A DNA stretch of 64,000 bases from an uncultured Polaribacter sp. (GTDB lineage Bacteria > Bacteroidota > Bacteroidia > Flavobacteriales > Flavobacteriaceae): contig NZ_CANMVP010000026.1 of the NCBI RefSeq assembly GCF_947501385.1, forward strand, positions 1-64,000. Direction: 5' to 3'. The position numbers and the translations under genes are program-made. Every line of letters starts with the position of its first letter. The first letter of the stretch is position 1. Shown one piece after another: positions 1-8,143 of the stretch. The notes beneath the pieces were generated by a model. The model saw only the letters and a list, made by a program, of their open reading frames with translations. It had not been told where the DNA came from and did not search any database.

Positions 1-18
1 AAGAAATTTCATCATCAT
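1..18 (-). other. possible 5' end of a gene leaving the left edge
   Basis: Three consecutive ATG codons on the minus strand (18 down to 10) open a frame reading MMMKFL before the window ends. A minus-strand TAGATTTG element at 74-67 fits the Bacteroidota -7 box and would give a leader of about 44 nt. Only six codons are visible, so this is a guess at a gene start and no function can be given. Confidence 0.2.
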
Positions 19-79
19 AATCAGCTTTGTTTTTAAGTATACTTTTATTCCATAAATATAAGATTACAAATCTAAAGGC

Positions 80-250
80 GGCAGTCAGGTTTCCAGCTTT
101 CCGTTATATCTTTTTATGCTGAATTTATTTCAACATCTCGCGCTATTAAAACAAGTAATATAATAATCTGTAACAGGTACTGAATCGAGTTTAGCATAAA
201 AAGGATGTCACTTCTCCCGAAACTTCGTGATAGGGCTAAACATGTTTGCC
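80..250. repeat. dispersed repeat family A, copy 1
   Basis: This AT-rich stretch shares ordered blocks with 19195-19350 and 49366-49462: a CAGCTTTCCG-like start, a TTTTTATGCTGAA arm (111-123), a near-complementary arm TTTAGCATAAAAA (190-202, one mismatch), then GGATGTC and GGGCTAAAC blocks. The two arms could fold into a stem enclosing about 66 nt. No ORF is seen. It fills most of the 500 bases left of the amidase gene. Confidence 0.6.
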
Positions 251-342
251 AGTTTCAGACATTACTGAAATTATGAGCTTATAAAATAGACAGATCCTTC
301 AGGTTTCTAAAACCTTAAGGGTCTTTTCTGTTCTATAATTCC

Positions 343-375
343 AACCCATAAAGGGTTTTAAACCCTTTATGGGTT
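343..375. repeat. perfect inverted repeat, hairpin candidate
   Basis: Two 16-base arms (AACCCATAAAGGGTTT and its complement) are separated by a single T. The preceding bases 294-332 hold a second, weaker stem (CAGATCCTTCAGG... to ...CCTTAAGGGTC). The pair resembles the dispersed AGGTTTTAAAACCT-type hairpins of flavobacteria. It may be a terminator for a gene not in view, but there is no strong T tract. Confidence 0.5.
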
Positions 376-475
376 ATCGCTTTCAAACATTTTAATTCAT
401 AAATTCGTCACAATTTTTACAGCAACACTATGATCTCAATGCACCTACACGGTGATTTTTTCAGAAACTTAAAAA

Positions 476-523
476 GTTTAATCGTGTAATTGTGTAAACG
501 TTTACACAATTACACGATTAAAC
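476..523. terminator. perfect 48-bp palindrome over the amidase stop codon
   Basis: Every base from 476 to 523 pairs about a centre between 499 and 500 (arms run from GTTTAATCG to TAAAC, then GTTTA back to CGATTAAAC). There is no loop and no mismatch. It includes the stop codon of the minus-strand amidase gene (518-520) and continues beyond it, so it would form a hairpin in the mRNA at or after the stop. A binding site for a dimeric protein is the alternative. Confidence 0.55.
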
Positions 524-1318
524 AATAGTAAAAGAATCCCTATCATTTAAAAACCCTAACTTCTTTCTTGTAGTTTCTTGTTTGTCTTTAAAAAGAATTG
601 CACGTACAATTCCGACTTCGTTTTTCTTTAAATTAGAAAGTTCTTCACCCAAATAATCTACAAGCAAAGAATTGCCCGAATATTCATAACCATTCGCATC
701 TTTTCCAGTTCTATTTACTCCAACAACATAACTCATATTTTCAACGGCACGTGCTTTTAAAAGTGTATCCCAAGCTTTAATTCTAGTTACAGGCCAATTT
801 GCCATATAAATTAAAAGATCGTAATTTTCAGTGTTTCTAGACCAAACAGGAAAACGTAAGTCGTAACAAATTAACGGACAGATTTTCCATCCTTTATAAT
901 GAATCAACAACTTTTCTTTTCCAGCAGTATATACTTTATCTTCACCAGCCAATGTAAAAGAATGTCTTTTGTTATAGGTTTTAAGTTCTCCTGAAGGAAA
1001 AACAAAAACCAATCTATTATAGTATTTTATGTCTCCTTGAGCGCTATTGAAGGATTCTTTAATGACCAAACTGCCACAAATAGCTGTCTGCTTTTCAAAA
1101 GCCATTTTTTGCATCCAAGAAACCGAAAAACCATCCATTTTTTCTGCAACCTTTTCAGGATGCATCGTAAAACCCGTTGCAAACATTTCTGGAAGTATAA
1201 TTAAATCAATTTTAGAAGCTAAATTTTTTATTTTTTCTTCAAAAAAAGCACTATTCTGTTTAGGATTCTCCCAAACCAAATCTGCTTGAATTCCAACAAT
1301 ATTTAATTCGTTTTGCAT
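518..1318 (-). CDS. nitrilase-superfamily amidase (YafV / omega-amidase type)
   Basis: The 266-residue protein has the Glu-Lys-Cys triad of the carbon-nitrogen hydrolase family: E44 in LPEMFATGF, K117 in YNKRHSF and C151 in PLICYDLRFP. These contexts are those of YafV-like omega-amidases, which hydrolyse alpha-ketoglutaramate-type amides in the cytoplasm. The exact substrate is inferred from family. I use the ATG at 1318 (MQNELNIVGIQ), because the frame upstream to 1354 adds 12 residues that do not look like this family. The stop lies inside a 48-bp palindrome. It is divergent from the AddB-like gene, with a family-B repeat fragment in the shared upstream region. Confidence 0.88.
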   Translation of the reverse strand: MQNELNIVGIQADLVWENPKQNSAFFEEKIKNLASKIDLIILPEMFATGFTMHPEKVAEKMDGFSVSWMQKMAFEKQTAICGSLVIKESFNSAQGDIKYYNRLVFVFPSGELKTYNKRHSFTLAGEDKVYTAGKEKLLIHYKGWKICPLICYDLRFPVWSRNTENYDLLIYMANWPVTRIKAWDTLLKARAVENMSYVVGVNRTGKDANGYEYSGNSLLVDYLGEELSNLKKNEVGIVRAILFKDKQETTRKKLGFLNDRDSFTIV

Positions 1319-1385
1319 ATTTAGGCGATAAAAATTTAAAGATCCATTACTCAAAAATAAGATAAAAATTGTAATTTGGTTCTTT

Positions 1386-1458
1386 CATTAAAACCTCTCG
1401 AGTTGCGTTCGAGCAGATATTAATTTTTATATGTCTGGTCGAGCGCAGTCGAGACCTA
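1386..1458. repeat. dispersed repeat family B, fragment
   Basis: It holds the two modules of family B in swapped order: CATTAAAACCTCTCGAG (1386-1402) and ATGTCTGGTCGAGCGCAG running into TCGAGACC (1431-1456). Both match 23650-23755 almost base for base. It lies between two divergent genes and ends 10 nt before the AddB-like start codon. Confidence 0.7.
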
Positions 1459-1467
1459 ACTTTTTCT

Positions 1468-4221
1468 ATGCAATCCTTTATTTCAGATACTTTAGATTTC
1501 ATTTTAAAGACCACAAAGTCATTTGAAAATGTAGTGTTTATATTGCCTTCGCAAAGAGCAAAAGTATTTTTAAAACAAACTTTAAAAGATAAAATTTCTG
1601 TCGGATTTTTACCAGAAACGCTAAATATAGAGCAGTTTGTACAACAAGTTTCAGGAATCGAAAAAGCAGATAGCATTCAATTGTTATTTCATTTTTATAC
1701 CATCTATAAAAGTTTAGAAAAAAATCCAGATTCTTTTGATACTTTTTCTTCTTGGGCATTTACAGTTTTGCAAGATTTTAATGAAATTGACCAACATTTA
1801 ATAGATACCAAAGAGATTTTTGTGTACTTAAGAGATATTCAACGTTTAAAAAAATGGTCTGTTACAGGTACTTTTCAGGAAACAGAATTTATGAAAGATC
1901 ATTATTCTTTTTTAGAAAAGTTGAATAGTTTTTATACGCCTTTGTATCAGTTTTTGCTAAATAAAAAGATAGGCTATCAAGGTTTAATGTATAGAGAAGC
2001 TTGCCATAATATTGATGGGTATATTCAAAAAAATGCACATAAAAAATTCTTTTTTATTGGTTTCAATGCATTAAATAAAGCTGAGGAATTTTTGTTTCAA
2101 AAAGTATTAGAAACTGAAAATTCAGATATTTATTGGGATTTAGATGAGATATTTTTCAACTCCAATCATCAAGCAGGAACTTTTATAAGAAAGTATAAAA
2201 AGGAATGGAAATATTACGAAAAGAACCCTCTAAAAACATTGAGCAATTCTTTTGCTACACCAAAAAACATTCAAGTAATTGGTGCTTCTAAGAATACGAC
2301 TCAAATAAAATATGCTGGTGAGATTTTAGAAAAATTTTCAGATTTTAAAAATACAGCACTTATTTTAGCAGATGAAACATTGTTGCCAATTACACTAAAT
2401 TCGCTTCCAAAAAACATCAACGCAATCAATATTACCATGGGATATCCTTTAAAAGACATTCCTACAACTAGTTTGTTGTTTTCTATTTTTCAGTTGTTTG
2501 TATCTCAAGAGAAATTGCAAAAAACACTGGCAAATGAATTTTACCATAAAGATGTGGTTCGCTTTTTAAAACACCAATCTATTTATAAACTATTGTCTAA
2601 AAATAAAAATGCTACTGTTGATGATTTTACGGAAGAAATTGGAAAAGAAAATCATATTTTCATCAGTAAAAAACAATTCGAAAATTTATTAAAAAATACT
2701 GACGAAGCCATTCAACAAGTAATTTTTTCAATTTTTAGTCCGTACACATCCATCAATGAATTTATAGAAAGAATTCTAAACTTAATCAATATCTTAAAAG
2801 AAGATGTAACAGCTTTAGAAAAAGAATATTTATTTCGTTTTCACACTGCTTTTACACAGTTGAAAACATTGCAAACGGAATACGAATATTTTACAGATTT
2901 AAAAACATTGTCTTTATTTTTTAAACAATTAATAGCTTCAGAAACCTTGTCTTTTCAAGGAGAACCCTTAAAAGGTTTGCAATTAATGGGAATGTTAGAA
3001 ACCCGTGTTTTAGATTTCGAAAATATTATTTTAACCTCTACTAATGAAGGTGTTTTACCTGCAAGTTCTCAACAAAATTCATTCATTCCTTTTGATGTGA
3101 AAGTTGCATTTGGACTGCCAACATATAGAGAAAAAGATGCTATTTTTTCATATCACTTTTTTAGGTTATTGCAAAGAGCAAAAAATGTTTTTATCTTATA
3201 CAATACAGAACATGATGTTTTTGGAAGCGGAGAAAAAAGTAGGTTTGTGACGCAATTAGAAATGATGAGAGCAGATATTGTTCAGAAAATAATAGCGCCA
3301 AAAGTAATTTCTGACAAAACGGAACTTAAAGAAATTAGTAAAACGGAAGCAACTTTTGACCGATTGAAAGAATTGGCTGCAAAAGGAATTTCACCCTCTG
3401 CATTGACCAATTATTTGCACAATCCTGTTTCGTTTTACAAACAAAAAATTTTAAGAATAAAAGAATTTGACGATGTAGAAGAAACCGTTGCTTATAATAC
3501 TTTAGGTACTGTAGTTCATGAGACTTTAGATGAATTATATACTCCTTTTGTAGGGAAATTTCTGTCTGTAGAAATGATTGCTCAAATGGAAGCAGTCGCA
3601 AAAGATTTAGTGGTAAAACATTTTAAAATTCATTTTAAAAATGGCAATTTGGCAACTGGAAAAAATCGTTTAATTTTTGAGGTGGGCAATAGATTTGTGT
3701 CTAATTTTTTATCCAAAGAAAAAACGTTGCTAAAAGATAAAAACAACCAATTAAAAATTATTGCTACAGAAGAAAATTTATCCGCAGAAATACAAATCGA
3801 AGGCATTGATTTTCCTATAAAATTGCATGGTCAGGTAGATAGAGTTGATGAGTTAAATGGCGTTTTAAGAATTATAGATTATAAAACAGGGATGGTAACT
3901 GGTACTAATTTACGCGTTCCAGCATTCGAAAATTTACGAGACGAAAAATATTTAAAAGCAATTCAGGTTTTATTATATGCGTACTTGTTTACAAAAAGTA
4001 AAAACTATAGGTTCAGTCAGCCTTTAGAAGCCGGAATTTATTCGTTTAAAAATCTAAACAGTGGTTTTTTGGCCATCAATTTTTCTTCTAATTACAGACA
4101 ACCAGATTTAGAAATTACAGAAGAAAAATTAGAAGAATTTATAACAACAATCAAAAGCTATATCAAAGAAATTTACAATCCAAAAATTGATTTTATGGAG
4201 CCTGCTGATTTGAGGTATTAG
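1468..4221 (+). CDS. AddB-like PD-(D/E)XK nuclease / inactivated helicase
   Basis: This 917-residue protein has a long helicase-like body and a C-terminal PD-(D/E)XK nuclease domain, visible as DRVD (791-794) and DYKTG (804-808) followed by an IQVLLYAYLF helix. An upstream LGTVVHETLDELY helix supplies the usual histidine. Bacteroidota annotate such proteins as the AddB/RexB-like partner in an exonuclease that processes double-strand breaks. The N-terminal region (LPSQRAKVFLKQ) shows no clear Walker A lysine motif, consistent with the inactive helicase of AddB. No AddA-type partner is in the window. Start ATG at 1468, just after a repeat fragment; no SD-like sequence is apparent. Confidence 0.85.
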   Translation: MQSFISDTLDFILKTTKSFENVVFILPSQRAKVFLKQTLKDKISVGFLPETLNIEQFVQQVSGIEKADSIQLLFHFYTIYKSLEKNPDSFDTFSSWAFTVLQDFNEIDQHLIDTKEIFVYLRDIQRLKKWSVTGTFQETEFMKDHYSFLEKLNSFYTPLYQFLLNKKIGYQGLMYREACHNIDGYIQKNAHKKFFFIGFNALNKAEEFLFQKVLETENSDIYWDLDEIFFNSNHQAGTFIRKYKKEWKYYEKNPLKTLSNSFATPKNIQVIGASKNTTQIKYAGEILEKFSDFKNTALILADETLLPITLNSLPKNINAINITMGYPLKDIPTTSLLFSIFQLFVSQEKLQKTLANEFYHKDVVRFLKHQSIYKLLSKNKNATVDDFTEEIGKENHIFISKKQFENLLKNTDEAIQQVIFSIFSPYTSINEFIERILNLINILKEDVTALEKEYLFRFHTAFTQLKTLQTEYEYFTDLKTLSLFFKQLIASETLSFQGEPLKGLQLMGMLETRVLDFENIILTSTNEGVLPASSQQNSFIPFDVKVAFGLPTYREKDAIFSYHFFRLLQRAKNVFILYNTEHDVFGSGEKSRFVTQLEMMRADIVQKIIAPKVISDKTELKEISKTEATFDRLKELAAKGISPSALTNYLHNPVSFYKQKILRIKEFDDVEETVAYNTLGTVVHETLDELYTPFVGKFLSVEMIAQMEAVAKDLVVKHFKIHFKNGNLATGKNRLIFEVGNRFVSNFLSKEKTLLKDKNNQLKIIATEENLSAEIQIEGIDFPIKLHGQVDRVDELNGVLRIIDYKTGMVTGTNLRVPAFENLRDEKYLKAIQVLLYAYLFTKSKNYRFSQPLEAGIYSFKNLNSGFLAINFSSNYRQPDLEITEEKLEEFITTIKSYIKEIYNPKIDFMEPADLRY

Positions 4222-4296
4222 CGATTTTTCAATGAATTCTAATTTATAAAAACAAATCTAAGCGATAATAGTCGAGAGTTAAAAGTAAGAAACTTG

Positions 4297-4320
4297 TAGG
4301 TTTCGACTCCGCTCAACCTA
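4297..4320. repeat. short inverted repeat of the TCGACTCCGCTC type
   Basis: TAGGTT and AACCTA arms enclose TCGACTCCGCTC. The core belongs to the same sequence pool as the TCGAGCGCAGTCGA repeats elsewhere in the window. It lies 11 nt after the stop of the minus-strand stress-protein gene and may act as its terminator. Confidence 0.4.
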
Positions 4321-4330
4321 ACATAAAATA

Positions 4331-5125
4331 CTATTTTCCCTTTAAAACCAACAAAGGTACTTTAGAGTAAAATTCTTCTTTTAAGATGGTGTTTTTCTCC
4401 CAAAGTTTTTTAAAGAAACCTCTTTTACGTCTAAATACACACAACATATCTGGATTGTGTGTTTTGATGTGTTCTAAAACACCTTGAAACGTTGTCGCAT
4501 TTTCAGTAAACGTTAGTGTACCCTGAATCTCTTTTAAGTCTTTATGAAGTACAAGGTCTTCTTCTGTATAATTGGGTGTTTTAACTAAGAGTAAATGTAC
4601 TTTCGCTTTAAATTTATCAATTATAAACTGTAATGGTTTTAAAACAGTTTTGCTTTTTACAATTCCAGATTTAAACGCCATTAATATATTAGAAACAGGT
4701 GCGTAGGTATAGCCATCAGGAACAGCTAACAAAGGCACATTTGTTTGTTTTACTAAACTTCCTGCGGTTCTCCCTAAAAAAAGTTCTTCTTTAATAGAGT
4801 TGCTTTTTGCACCCACAATGATAAGATCTATTCCTAATTCATTATCAATTGCCTCTACACTATCTACCACACTACCTTTGGCAGAAATTAATTTGATGAC
4901 CACATTTTTTCTATCACAAGCATTTACCATGGTTTTTAAATACAGGTTTGTTTCGCGCTCAATAATAGCATCAACATTTATCATGGTTCCTGCTTTAGCG
5001 TGTGAACTGTAGGCTCTAAAAACAAAGATATTCGCATGAATATCTTCCGCGAAATCAATAGCGTATTGCAAGGTGTTTTTTGCACTTTCTGTAGATCCAA
5101 TAGGTACTAAAATATGTTTCATCAT
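4331..5125 (-). CDS. universal stress protein, two tandem UspA domains
   Basis: The 264-residue protein begins KHILVPIGSTE, the usual first strand of UspA, and reads LIIVGAKSNS...GRTAGSLVKQTNVPLLAVP at the end of the first domain. A second, more diverged Usp half follows (from about residue 145) and ends in KVPLLVLKG. The first half keeps much of the nucleotide-binding loop; the second does not obviously do so. Family role is cytoplasmic stress tolerance with an undefined ligand. A minus-strand TAACTTTG box at 5150-5143 lies just upstream, giving a leader of about 13 nt. The second ATG (5122) is an equally good start. Confidence 0.9.
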   Translation of the reverse strand: MMKHILVPIGSTESAKNTLQYAIDFAEDIHANIFVFRAYSSHAKAGTMINVDAIIERETNLYLKTMVNACDRKNVVIKLISAKGSVVDSVEAIDNELGIDLIIVGAKSNSIKEELFLGRTAGSLVKQTNVPLLAVPDGYTYAPVSNILMAFKSGIVKSKTVLKPLQFIIDKFKAKVHLLLVKTPNYTEEDLVLHKDLKEIQGTLTFTENATTFQGVLEHIKTHNPDMLCVFRRKRGFFKKLWEKNTILKEEFYSKVPLLVLKGK

Positions 5126-5142
5126 GATAAATTTTAACGGTG

Positions 5143-5150
5143 CAAAGTTA
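5143..5150 (-). promoter_or_regulatory. -7 box for the universal stress gene
   Basis: TAACTTTG on the minus strand matches TAnnTTTG. Predicted transcription start is near 5138, about 13 nt from the start codon. It shares a short divergent region with the MATE promoter. Confidence 0.5.
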
Positions 5151-5194
5151 GTTAATTTTCAGAGAATCTGTTCTTTTTCCATTTTTTAGATATG

Positions 5195-5202
5195 TACATT
5201 TG
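5195..5202 (+). promoter_or_regulatory. -7 box for the MATE exporter gene
   Basis: TACATTTG matches the Bacteroidota consensus TAnnTTTG. Predicted transcription start is about 5207, leaving only about 12 nt before the TTG start at 5219. Confidence 0.5.
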
Positions 5203-5218
5203 CAAAAAATAGTTTTTT

Positions 5219-6559
5219 TTGAACACAAACATTCGTTTTAAGAACATCAACAGACTAGCAATTCCCGCCTTAATTGCAGGTATTGCAGAACCCGTTTTAT
5301 CTATTACAGATACCGCAATTATTGGCAATATAGATAGCAATGCTACAGAAAGTTTGGCAGCTGTTGGTATTGTAGGCGCATTTATTTCGATGTTGGTTTG
5401 GGTTTTTGGACAAACGAGAAGTGCCATTTCATCTATAATTTCTCAATATGTAGGCGCTAATAAATTAGAAGAAGTAAAAACATTACCAGCACAAGCAATT
5501 GCTATTGTTCTTTTGGTGAGTATATTCGTTTTAGCAATTTCATATCCTTTTTCTAGGCAGATTTTTCAATTTTACAATGCTTCAGGAGAAATTTTAGACT
5601 ATTGTATTACTTATTTTAATATCAGAATTTTTGGTTTTCCGTTTTCATTATTAGTTTTTGCCATTTTTGGAACATTTAGAGGCCTGCAAAATACCTATTA
5701 TCCAATGATCATTGCTATTGTTGGTGCCTCATTAAATATTGTTTTAGACATTGCTTTTGTTTACGGAATAGAAGGGTTTATTCCTGCTATGAATATCGAA
5801 GGAGCTGCCTACGCAAGTGTTATTGCTCAAGTATCGATGGCAGTTATTGCCGTTGTTTTGTTGTTGAAGAAGACCAGTATTTCCTTAAAAATAGTATTTC
5901 CTGTACATGCTGAAATTCCAAAATTGCTAGAAATGATTGGCAATCTATTTGTAAGAACCATTGCCTTGAATGTCGCTTTATATTTTGCAACTTCTTATGC
6001 AACGGGTTATGGTAAAGAATACATTGCAGCGTATACCATCAGTTTAAATATTTGGTTGTTAGGCGCATTTATGATCGATGGGTATTCTAGTGCTGGAAAT
6101 ATTTTATCGGGTAAATTATTGGGCGCAAAAGATTATAAATCTCTACTAACATTAAGTACTAAACTTTTTAAATATGGCGTTGTTGCTGGAACAGGTATCG
6201 CTTTATTAGGTTTGTTATTTTACGATTCAATTGGAAGAGTTTTTACCAAAGAAGTACTTGTTTTAGAACAGTTTTACACTGTTTTTTGGATTGTTTTGAT
6301 CACACAACCTTTAAACGCAATTACCTTTATTTTTGATGGAATGTTTAAAGGAATGGGAGAAATGAAATATCTAAGAAACTTATTAGTTTTGGCAACAGGT
6401 ATTGTTTTTATTCCGACTTTATTGATTTTTGATTATTTCGATTATAAATTAATTGCTATTTGGATTGCCTTTACACTTTGGATTCTTGCAAGAGGCTTGC
6501 CTTTGGTTTTTAAATTTAGAAGTACTTTTTTGCCACTTGCAAATGATGTAAAGAGTTAA
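5219..6559 (+). CDS. MATE-family efflux transporter (DinF-like)
   Basis: The protein is about 446 residues with roughly twelve hydrophobic segments in two bundles, as in MATE Na+/H+-coupled multidrug antiporters. N-terminal landmarks are IPALIAGIAEPVLSITDTAIIG and later FGQTRSAISSIISQYVGA, typical of the DinF branch. Substrate cannot be told. The start is TTG at 5219: the frame has no ATG until well inside the first bundle, and a TACATTTG promoter box sits 16 nt upstream. The gene stands alone, divergent from the stress protein, and is followed by a family-D repeat. Confidence 0.9.
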   Translation: MNTNIRFKNINRLAIPALIAGIAEPVLSITDTAIIGNIDSNATESLAAVGIVGAFISMLVWVFGQTRSAISSIISQYVGANKLEEVKTLPAQAIAIVLLVSIFVLAISYPFSRQIFQFYNASGEILDYCITYFNIRIFGFPFSLLVFAIFGTFRGLQNTYYPMIIAIVGASLNIVLDIAFVYGIEGFIPAMNIEGAAYASVIAQVSMAVIAVVLLLKKTSISLKIVFPVHAEIPKLLEMIGNLFVRTIALNVALYFATSYATGYGKEYIAAYTISLNIWLLGAFMIDGYSSAGNILSGKLLGAKDYKSLLTLSTKLFKYGVVAGTGIALLGLLFYDSIGRVFTKEVLVLEQFYTVFWIVLITQPLNAITFIFDGMFKGMGEMKYLRNLLVLATGIVFIPTLLIFDYFDYKLIAIWIAFTLWILARGLPLVFKFRSTFLPLANDVKS

Positions 6560-6560
6560 A

Positions 6561-6718
6561 ATGTCATTTTGACGTTGGAAAGAATCTCAAAATATAACAT
6601 AATTTTATAGATTTCTCATTAGCTTTTCTTTTGTATTACCAAAATTAAAATGCTTTTTGATGGAAAGTATCTAACGAAATTTACGAAAGCATCAAAAAGG
6701 CTCATTTCAAAATGACAT
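6561..6718. repeat. dispersed repeat family D (GTCATT type) with terminal inverted arms
   Basis: Arms ATGTCATTTTG (6561-6571) and CAAAATGACAT (6708-6718) are perfect complements 136 nt apart. Inside are GTTGGAAAGAATCTC and a degenerate second half. It is related to repeats at 8098-8133, 38850-38991 and 50636-50785. It begins 2 nt after the MATE stop codon and fills the 200-base gap before the next gene. Confidence 0.5.
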
Positions 6719-6758
6719 ATTTCGAATTAAACCTTATTTTTACAAAAAGAACATTTCT

Positions 6759-7526
6759 ATGACCACAACAAGACAAAACGGAAGTCTTTATACAGCTATT
6801 CAAAATAAAATTGCAACCATTGAATTCGGACATCCTGCAAGTAATTCTTTTCCAAGTGAATTATTAGCAAGATTAACAAGTGAAATCATTTCTGTTGGAA
6901 ATAATGATGATGTTTCTGTAATTATTTTAAAATCTGAAGGAGAAAAAGCTTTTTGCGCAGGAGCATCTTTTGATGAGTTGGTCGCAATTTCAAACCTAGA
7001 AGAAGGAAAACAGTTTTTCTCAGGTTTTGCAAACGTAATTAATGCAATGAGAACTTGTGGGAAGTTAATCATTGGTAGAATTCAAGGAAAAGCAGTTGGT
7101 GGTGGAGTAGGTTTAGCGGCAGCTTGCGATTATGTGTTGGCGACAGAAAATGCAGCCATAAAACTATCTGAATTTACCATTGGTATCGGCCCTTTTGTAA
7201 TAGAACCCGCAGTAACTCGAAAAGTTAGAGTTTCAGGAACTGCAGAACTAACTTTAGACGCTAGCAATTGGAAAAATGCCTATTGGGCAAAAGAAAAAGG
7301 TTTGTATGCAAAAGTGTTTGGATCCTTAAAAGAGTTGGACGAAGAAGTTGTATTGCTTTCAGAAAAACTGGCCTCTTACAATCCTACTGCTTTGTCAGAA
7401 ATGAAAAAAGTCTTATGGAAAGGAACACAAAATTGGAACGATTTATTAGCAGAAAGAGCTAAAATTTCAGGTACGTTGGTCTTGTCTGACTTCACCAAAA
7501 AAGCATTAGAAAATTTTAAAAAATAA
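6759..7526 (+). CDS. enoyl-CoA hydratase/isomerase family protein
   Basis: The 255-residue crotonase-fold protein has both oxyanion-hole loops: CAGASFDEL (66-74) and GGGVGLAAACD (114-124). One catalytic glutamate is present as E138 in LSEFTIGIGP. The other classic glutamate position (within GGGxE) reads G118, so a straight two-glutamate hydratase mechanism is unlikely. An isomerase, lyase or related CoA-ester reaction is possible. The substrate cannot be assigned. It is followed after 5 nt by the MOSC gene, so the two are probably cotranscribed. Confidence 0.88.
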   Translation: MTTTRQNGSLYTAIQNKIATIEFGHPASNSFPSELLARLTSEIISVGNNDDVSVIILKSEGEKAFCAGASFDELVAISNLEEGKQFFSGFANVINAMRTCGKLIIGRIQGKAVGGGVGLAAACDYVLATENAAIKLSEFTIGIGPFVIEPAVTRKVRVSGTAELTLDASNWKNAYWAKEKGLYAKVFGSLKELDEEVVLLSEKLASYNPTALSEMKKVLWKGTQNWNDLLAERAKISGTLVLSDFTKKALENFKK

Positions 7527-7531
7527 TACGA

Positions 7532-8089
7532 ATGAAAATCATTTCAACAAATATTGGCGAACGCAAAGAAGTCGATTGGAAAGGTAAAAAAGTAGCAACA
7601 GGTATTTTTAAATTTCCTGTTTCTAACTCTATTTTTTTGGATATTGAAGATGTAAGAGGTGATGAGATTTCAGATAGAAAATACCATGGAGGAATACTGC
7701 AGGCAATCTATGGATATTCATTAAAACATTATGATTTTTTCAAAACAGATTATCCGAATTTAGATTGGCAACACGGCATGTTTGGAGAGAATTTAACAAT
7801 AGATGATTTAGATGAAACCAAAATTCATCAAGGAGATACATTTAAAGTCGGTGAGACTGTTTTAGAAGCGACTGTGCAAAGAAACCCTTGTTATAAATTA
7901 GGAATTCGTTTTAACGATATAAAAATCCTAAAACAATTCTGGAATACTACTTTTTGCGGCGTATATTTTAAAGTTTTACAGACAGGTTTTGTAAAAGTTG
8001 GTGATGAATTTACACTAATAAAAAGTTGTCCAAAAAACCCAACAATTGCAGATTTGTATGTTGCTAAAAGAATTGAAAAAAATATGTAA
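7532..8089 (+). CDS. MOSC domain protein (YiiM-like)
   Basis: The 185-residue protein carries MOSC landmarks: DRKYHGG (48-54), FGENL (84-88) and RNPCYKLG (117-124) with the conserved Cys at 120. In characterised relatives this cysteine is associated with molybdenum cofactor binding, and YiiM-type proteins reduce N-hydroxylated compounds. Catalysis here is inferred. It starts 5 nt after the crotonase stop and converges with the sigma-factor gene. Its C terminus (ADLYVAKRIEKNM) runs close to a family-D repeat. Confidence 0.88.
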   Translation: MKIISTNIGERKEVDWKGKKVATGIFKFPVSNSIFLDIEDVRGDEISDRKYHGGILQAIYGYSLKHYDFFKTDYPNLDWQHGMFGENLTIDDLDETKIHQGDTFKVGETVLEATVQRNPCYKLGIRFNDIKILKQFWNTTFCGVYFKVLQTGFVKVGDEFTLIKSCPKNPTIADLYVAKRIEKNM

Positions 8090-8097
8090 TGAAGTCT

Positions 8098-8133
8098 GTC
8101 ATTGCTCTGAAAACAGGAATCTATATTTCATTT
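8098..8133. repeat. family D repeat fragment between convergent genes
   Basis: CTGTCATTGCTCTGAAAACA followed by GGAATCT matches the GTCATTGCGAGGAACGAAG / AATCTC pattern at 38850. It occupies most of the 54-nt gap between the MOSC and sigma-factor stop codons. No clear stem-loop with a T tract was seen. Confidence 0.35.
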
Positions 8134-8143
8134 TTAACCCATA

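Noticed and set aside
1347..1676. 109-codon minus-strand frame spanning the amidase-AddB divergent region
   Set aside because: It overlaps the start of the AddB-like gene and a repeat; no conserved protein features.
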